From an uncultured Bacteroidia bacterium (GTDB lineage Bacteria; Bacteroidota; Bacteroidia; Bacteroidales; UBA932): a stretch of DNA of 64,000 nt. Shown here piece by piece: positions 60,990 through 64,000 of this stretch. Position numbers and translations under genes: made by a program. Every line of letters begins with the position of its first letter. Position 1 is the first letter of the stretch. The DNA is taken from NCBI GenBank assembly GCA_902790635.1, contig CADASN010000004.1, forward strand, positions 62,001-126,000, in the 5' to 3' direction. Below the pieces are notes generated by a model. The model saw only the letters and a program-made list of their open reading frames with translations, was not told the origin of the DNA and did no database searches.

Positions 60990-61229
60990 TCAAGGCACCG
61001 GATCATAACCCGATCCGCCCCAGGGGTGGCAGCGAAGGATGCGCTTCAGGCTGAGCCAGAAGCCTTTGAACGGTCCGTATTTGCGGAAGGCCTCGAGGGC
61101 GTACTGCGAACAGGTGGGCGTAAAGCGGCAGCTCGGCGGTTTGAGCGGCGAGATGCAGAGCTGATAGAACTTGATCAGCAGGATGAAGGGCGCGGAGAGC
61201 ACCCGTTTGCAGACCTCGACGAAACTCAT
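60990..61229 (-). CDS. yidD: Membrane protein insertion efficiency factor YidD
   Basis: A 79-residue protein with the YidD signature [23 protein letters not shown] (positions 22-44) and the ending [13 protein letters not shown]. It assists YidC-dependent membrane insertion. The start at 61229 (MSFVEVCKR) overlaps the rnpA stop by 4 nt, the usual rnpA-yidD pairing. Confidence 0.95.
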   Translation of the reverse strand: MSFVEVCKRVLSAPFILLIKFYQLCISPLKPPSCRFTPTCSQYALEAFRKYGPFKGFWLSLKRILRCHPWGGSGYDPVP

Positions 61230-61663
61230 AGGGACGGAGATTTGCTTTCCGGGAGACCGGCCGCATCCGCGTCGCCGGTGATGCCTGCAGGTGCTGAGGA
61301 AAGCTTCTGCGTGATGCGGTGCAGAATCTCGGCAACTTCGGCGCGCAGGATGGCGAAGTCCGCGATCTCCGGGTGAGAATACGCGAGCATCAGGTCTACC
61401 CCGGTGGCCGCAAGCAGCTCCTTCTGCAGGCGGTAGGCTTCGCGCAGACGCCGCTTGAGGAGATTGCGCCGGACGGCGCGCTTGAAAAACTTCTTGGGCA
61501 CGGACACCATCAGACGGTTGCGTCCGCTGTCCCGGCCGGATGCCCAGCAATAGCGCAGATGCGCCGTAGCGCCCCATTTCCCATCGGAAATGAGTGCGGC
61601 GACCGTCGTCTTCCCGCACAGCCTTTCCTCCTTGGGGAGGGTATGGCCTTGCGGAGCGGTCAT
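61226..61663 (-). CDS. rnpA: Ribonuclease P protein component
   Basis: A 145-residue basic protein. The RnpA signature [16 protein letters not shown] (about residues 63-78) follows [13 protein letters not shown]. With the RNase P RNA, which is not in this window, it trims 5' ends of tRNA precursors. The C-terminal 25 residues are an unconserved Ala/Gly/Ser tail. rpmH is not adjacent; instead hemD precedes it, an arrangement seen in Bacteroidota. Its ATG directly abuts the hemD stop. Confidence 0.92.
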   Translation of the reverse strand: MTAPQGHTLPKEERLCGKTTVAALISDGKWGATAHLRYCWASGRDSGRNRLMVSVPKKFFKRAVRRNLLKRRLREAYRLQKELLAATGVDLMLAYSHPEIADFAILRAEVAEILHRITQKLSSAPAGITGDADAAGLPESKSPSL

Positions 61664-62395
61664 TTAGCAGGACTGGATATAGAGTTCGACCGCTTTGCTG
61701 ATGGAAGTGGCCTCGGGAGTCGGGGCCTGGAGGGCGATCTGGAAACCGGCCTCCTCGAGCGAACGGACCACCGCCTTGCCGAAAGAGATGAACTTGAGGC
61801 TTTCCTGCTTGAAATCAGGGAAGTTCTCGCGCAGGGACGCGACGTCTGCCGGGTTGCACAGGACGGCGACGTCGAAGGAAGCGATATCCACGCTGCGGAG
61901 ATCCTGGGAGACGGGCTTGACCAGCACGCCGACGGTGTAATCCAGCTTGGCGGCCGCGAAGAGCGTCGTGATCTGGGTGGTGTCGGAGCCCTCCGTGGTG
62001 GTGATCAGGAACTTCTCGCCCTTGTGCTTGGCGGTGACCAGGGCGATGATGGAAGCAGGGGTGCCGGTGCCATAGAAAATCTTGCGCTTCCGGTACACGA
62101 TGTGCTTCTGCAGATACATCGCCACAGCCTCCGTGGAGCAGAAGTATTTCATGGTCTCGGGGACCTTGAAACGCATCTCCTCACAGAGCTTGAAATATGC
62201 GTCGATGGCATGACGGGAAGAGAAAACGATCGCAGTATAGTCGGGGAGATTGATGTGCTCCGCACGGAATTCCTTGGCAGAAAGCGGTTCGATGAGGAAG
62301 AAAGGGTGGAATGCGAGCTCAGCCCCGAACTTCTTCTGCAACTGCTCGTAAGGCGTCAGATTGGACGGAACATGCTGGGATATCAGGATCTTCAT
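61664..62395 (-). CDS. hemD: Uroporphyrinogen-III synthase family protein
   Basis: A 243-residue protein with the two-domain HemD pattern: [20 protein letters not shown] (about residues 50-69) and the distal [14 protein letters not shown] near residue 215. It would cyclise hydroxymethylbilane to uroporphyrinogen III. Other heme genes are absent from the window, and Bacteroidota members of this family are divergent, so activity is likely but not proven. It follows the DUF4271 gene by 15 nt. Confidence 0.8.
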   Translation of the reverse strand: MKILISQHVPSNLTPYEQLQKKFGAELAFHPFFLIEPLSAKEFRAEHINLPDYTAIVFSSRHAIDAYFKLCEEMRFKVPETMKYFCSTEAVAMYLQKHIVYRKRKIFYGTGTPASIIALVTAKHKGEKFLITTTEGSDTTQITTLFAAAKLDYTVGVLVKPVSQDLRSVDIASFDVAVLCNPADVASLRENFPDFKQESLKFISFGKAVVRSLEEAGFQIALQAPTPEATSISKAVELYIQSC

Positions 62396-62410
62396 CTTGC
62401 TGCAAATTGA

Positions 62411-63118
62411 TCATAAAAACTTAACAACTGCTACCATCAGGGCAGCCGGTATCATTTCGAGCCCGCAAAGATACAAAAATGTTGGAAATCCCATACCAAA
62501 TGTACTCAAAAATTGTCCGGAGCGGAAGAGCGCAAACAGGTAAAAGACGGCCATTTCCACCCACAGGACCGTCCGGATGACGGCGTCCGGAAGATGCAGC
62601 AAACTGAGGATCCCGACACTGACGAGCATGAGCCCCGTCAGCAGGATAAAATAGTTATACAGATTGTGCCGGAGCGTCGCGTACGCCTCGGTATTCAGCC
62701 GTCTCGGCCGCCAGATCAGGTAGAAAAGGGCACGGACCAGCAGGAAGGCCACCAGCAGGCCCAGTGTGGCCGGCGCACTCCACTGCGCCGGGATCTGTGC
62801 CCAGAAGCCGGGACGCATCAGCGCATAACGGTCGGCCATCAGGCAGAAAGGAAGCGCGCAGGCAAGGGCCACCAGGTTGCGTGTGCGCGCCATGCCGAGG
62901 CTGTGCTCGAGCGCGGCGGCGCCGCGGGAGCGGTCGAAACTGTACAGCAGATGCGGGGCCAGCCGGAACAAGTCGGGCAGGCCCGCCAGCAGAAGCAGGA
63001 CGGCCACGACGGTCAGGATCCGGTTGGTCAGCAGGTCACCCCATGCGGGAAATGCCTCCAGCCCCGGTATCGGACTGGCGGACATGTCCAGCGTGCCGCT
63101 CTTGAAGACCTCTTCCAT
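62411..63118 (-). CDS. DUF4271 membrane protein
   Basis: A 235-residue protein with about six membrane helices and no soluble domain. A conserved middle region RRLNTEAYATLRHNLYNYFIL lies around residue 140. The family is almost restricted to Bacteroidota and is typically next to hemD, as here. The function is unknown. It starts 7 nt after the SUI1-type gene. Confidence 0.8.
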   Translation of the reverse strand: MEEVFKSGTLDMSASPIPGLEAFPAWGDLLTNRILTVVAVLLLLAGLPDLFRLAPHLLYSFDRSRGAAALEHSLGMARTRNLVALACALPFCLMADRYALMRPGFWAQIPAQWSAPATLGLLVAFLLVRALFYLIWRPRRLNTEAYATLRHNLYNYFILLTGLMLVSVGILSLLHLPDAVIRTVLWVEMAVFYLFALFRSGQFLSTFGMGFPTFLYLCGLEMIPAALMVAVVKFL

Positions 63119-63125
63119 CCAACGA

Positions 63126-63473
63126 CTAGTTGCCCCGTTTGGCCTGGTAACCCATCCCTGTCAGCAGGGTGACGAGTTTGTCGCGCAGGTCGCCCTGGAT
63201 GGTGATCTCCCCGTCCTTTGCGGTCCCGCCTACCCCGCAGCGGGTCTTGAGGGTCTTGGCGAGTGCGGCGAGGTCGTCGGCGCGTCCGACGAAGCCTTCC
63301 ACGAGCGTAACCTGCTTTCCGGCGCGCTGGCGCCGGTCGATGCGGACGATGAGGCGCTGCTTCTCCGGCGGCAGGGTGTCCGCCTCGGGAGCCGCCTGCG
63401 CGGTCTGATATTGGTAGTCGGGGTTCGTGGAATAAACGACACCCAAACGGCTTTTCCAGTCTTGTTGTGCCAT
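63126..63473 (-). CDS. SUI1/eIF1-family translation factor (YciH-like)
   Basis: A 115-residue protein. The SUI1 domain occupies residues 40-113 with RIDRRQRAGKQVTLVEGF, TLKTRCGVGGTAKDGEITIQG and the ending GYQAKRGN. YciH-type proteins bind the 30S subunit and influence start-site fidelity. A minus-strand TATCTTTG box lies 17 nt upstream. It may be of interest with the many leaderless-looking genes nearby, but no link is shown. Confidence 0.9.
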   Translation of the reverse strand: MAQQDWKSRLGVVYSTNPDYQYQTAQAAPEADTLPPEKQRLIVRIDRRQRAGKQVTLVEGFVGRADDLAALAKTLKTRCGVGGTAKDGEITIQGDLRDKLVTLLTGMGYQAKRGN

Positions 63474-63490
63474 CGGTGGGATAATTTTTG

Positions 63491-63520
63491 CAAAGATAAG
63501 GATTTTTAATTGTACCTTTG
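63491..63520. promoter_or_regulatory. Divergent -7 boxes for the SUI1-type and DUF2723 genes
   Basis: CAAAGATA at 63491-63498 reads TATCTTTG on the minus strand. TACCTTTG at 63513-63520 on the plus strand ends 6 nt before the ATG at 63527. Confidence 0.65.
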
Positions 63521-63526
63521 TGGGTT

Positions 63527-64000
63527 ATGGACAGTAAGAAATTTACCCTGTGGAACAGAATCTGCGCAGCCCTGGCCTTCGTGGTCTCGACTGTCACCTA
63601 TCTGTTGACCATCGAACCTTCCGCCTCCTTCTGGGATTGCGGCGAATTCATAGCATCTTCCTACAAACTCGAAGTCGGCCACCCGCCGGGAAACCCGGTC
63701 TTCCAGCTGTTCGCCCGCTTCTTCACGATGTTCGGGGACAACATGCATGCGGCCATCCTCGTCAACGCGATGAGTGCCCTGTGCTCCGGCCTGACGATCC
63801 TGTTCCTGTACCTGACGGTCGTCTGGCTGGCGAAGCGCCTGGTCCGCCCCGATGCGGCGGGCGGCTATAGCACGGCGAAAGCCGTCGCCATCTTCGGCTC
63901 CGGACTTGTCGGGGCGCTGGTGTATGCCTTCTCGGACACCTTCTGGTTCTCCGCCGTCGAGGGCGAAGTCTATGCCATGTCCTCCCTGTTCACGGCCGCG
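63527..64000 (+). CDS. DUF2723 protein (O-mannosyltransferase-like), N-terminal part
   Basis: The first 158 codons of a large polytopic protein that runs off the window. The N-terminal helix leads into the family motif PSASFWDCGEFIASSYKLEV and GHPPGNPVFQLFARFF, with the WDxGE acidic residue of GT-C-type glycosyltransferases. FWFSAVEGEVYAMSSLF at the end of the window is also conserved. Members of the family in Bacteroidota are linked to protein O-glycosylation; the donor is unknown. Confidence 0.92.
   Translation, partial: MDSKKFTLWNRICAALAFVVSTVTYLLTIEPSASFWDCGEFIASSYKLEVGHPPGNPVFQLFARFFTMFGDNMHAAILVNAMSALCSGLTILFLYLTVVWLAKRLVRPDAAGGYSTAKAVAIFGSGLVGALVYAFSDTFWFSAVEGEVYAMSSLFTAA

Noticed and set aside
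60907-61008. A 33-codon ORF starting MRKDLERSDRGGAG
   Set aside because: It is the translation of an interspersed GC-rich repeat and overlaps the end of yidD; no promoter or ribosome site was seen.

Overview
The window is a 64 kb chromosomal piece of a GC-rich member of the order Bacteroidales. The evidence is the Bacteroidota promoter element TAnnTTTG in front of most transcription units, together with typical family genes: GldH, DUF4271 beside hemD, DUF2723, an SUI1-type factor, a TonB receptor, a PG0541-like PII protein beside an RND pump, and fimbrillin-type lipoproteins. A full Rnf complex and an NfnAB-type enzyme point to an anaerobe. Genus cannot be decided from the sequence. No rRNA, complete IS element or CRISPR array was seen; there is one tRNA.

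Layout. 1-4.5 kb: uvrA (partial), an EamA transporter, an S41 protease and recO. 4.5-5.9 kb: a small accessory patch with a 51-codon ORF, a VapBC-type toxin-antitoxin pair and an array of about 53-bp palindromic repeats. 6-10 kb: a small membrane exporter, a PfkB kinase, a flippase-like protein, asnA and tRNA-Arg. 10-13 kb: a TonB receptor and a divergent AraC regulator with a repeated operator. 13-24 kb: yitT, nfnB, nfnA, a small beta-barrel, rnfA-E-G-D-C-B, rseC and dnaB, the redox core of the window. 24-27 kb: a zinc-ribbon coiled coil, a MerR regulator and two M23 peptidases. 27-35 kb: alaS, a fused LptF/G-Fmt protein, and an Fe-S membrane protein with an Fe-S aldo/keto reductase. 35-41.5 kb: trmB (interrupted twice by the same repeat), gldH, ricT, holB, a polyprenyl synthase, a LOG protein, a beta-barrel and thioredoxin. 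41.5-47.4 kb: a tripartite RND efflux operon. 47.4-51.3 kb: lgt, an SstT-type symporter, and a fimbrillin-like lipoprotein with a 47-codon leader ORF. 51.4-60.2 kb: a LytS/LytTR-type two-component system facing three envelope genes and pgk. 60.2-64 kb: a repeat-rich intergenic region, yidD, rnpA, hemD, DUF4271, SUI1 and the start of a DUF2723 gene.

How the genes work together. NfnAB and Rnf would link NADH, NADPH, ferredoxin and an ion gradient. The dnaB-rseC-rnf block and the trxA-to-trmB block are tightly packed with 1-14 nt overlaps and look like operons. The TolC/MFP/RND/PII block is a complete efflux unit.

The most unusual observations are: trmB split by two copies of a 100-bp identical repeat, with all coding segments otherwise intact; an in-frame LptF/G-Fmt fusion that also carries a common interspersed repeat read as protein; a roughly 100-bp element with 21-bp-spaced TGACGAA repeats shared by the histidine-kinase and pgk upstream regions; and a set of genes whose ATG lies a near-constant 6 nt after the -7 box, which predicts leaderless mRNAs.
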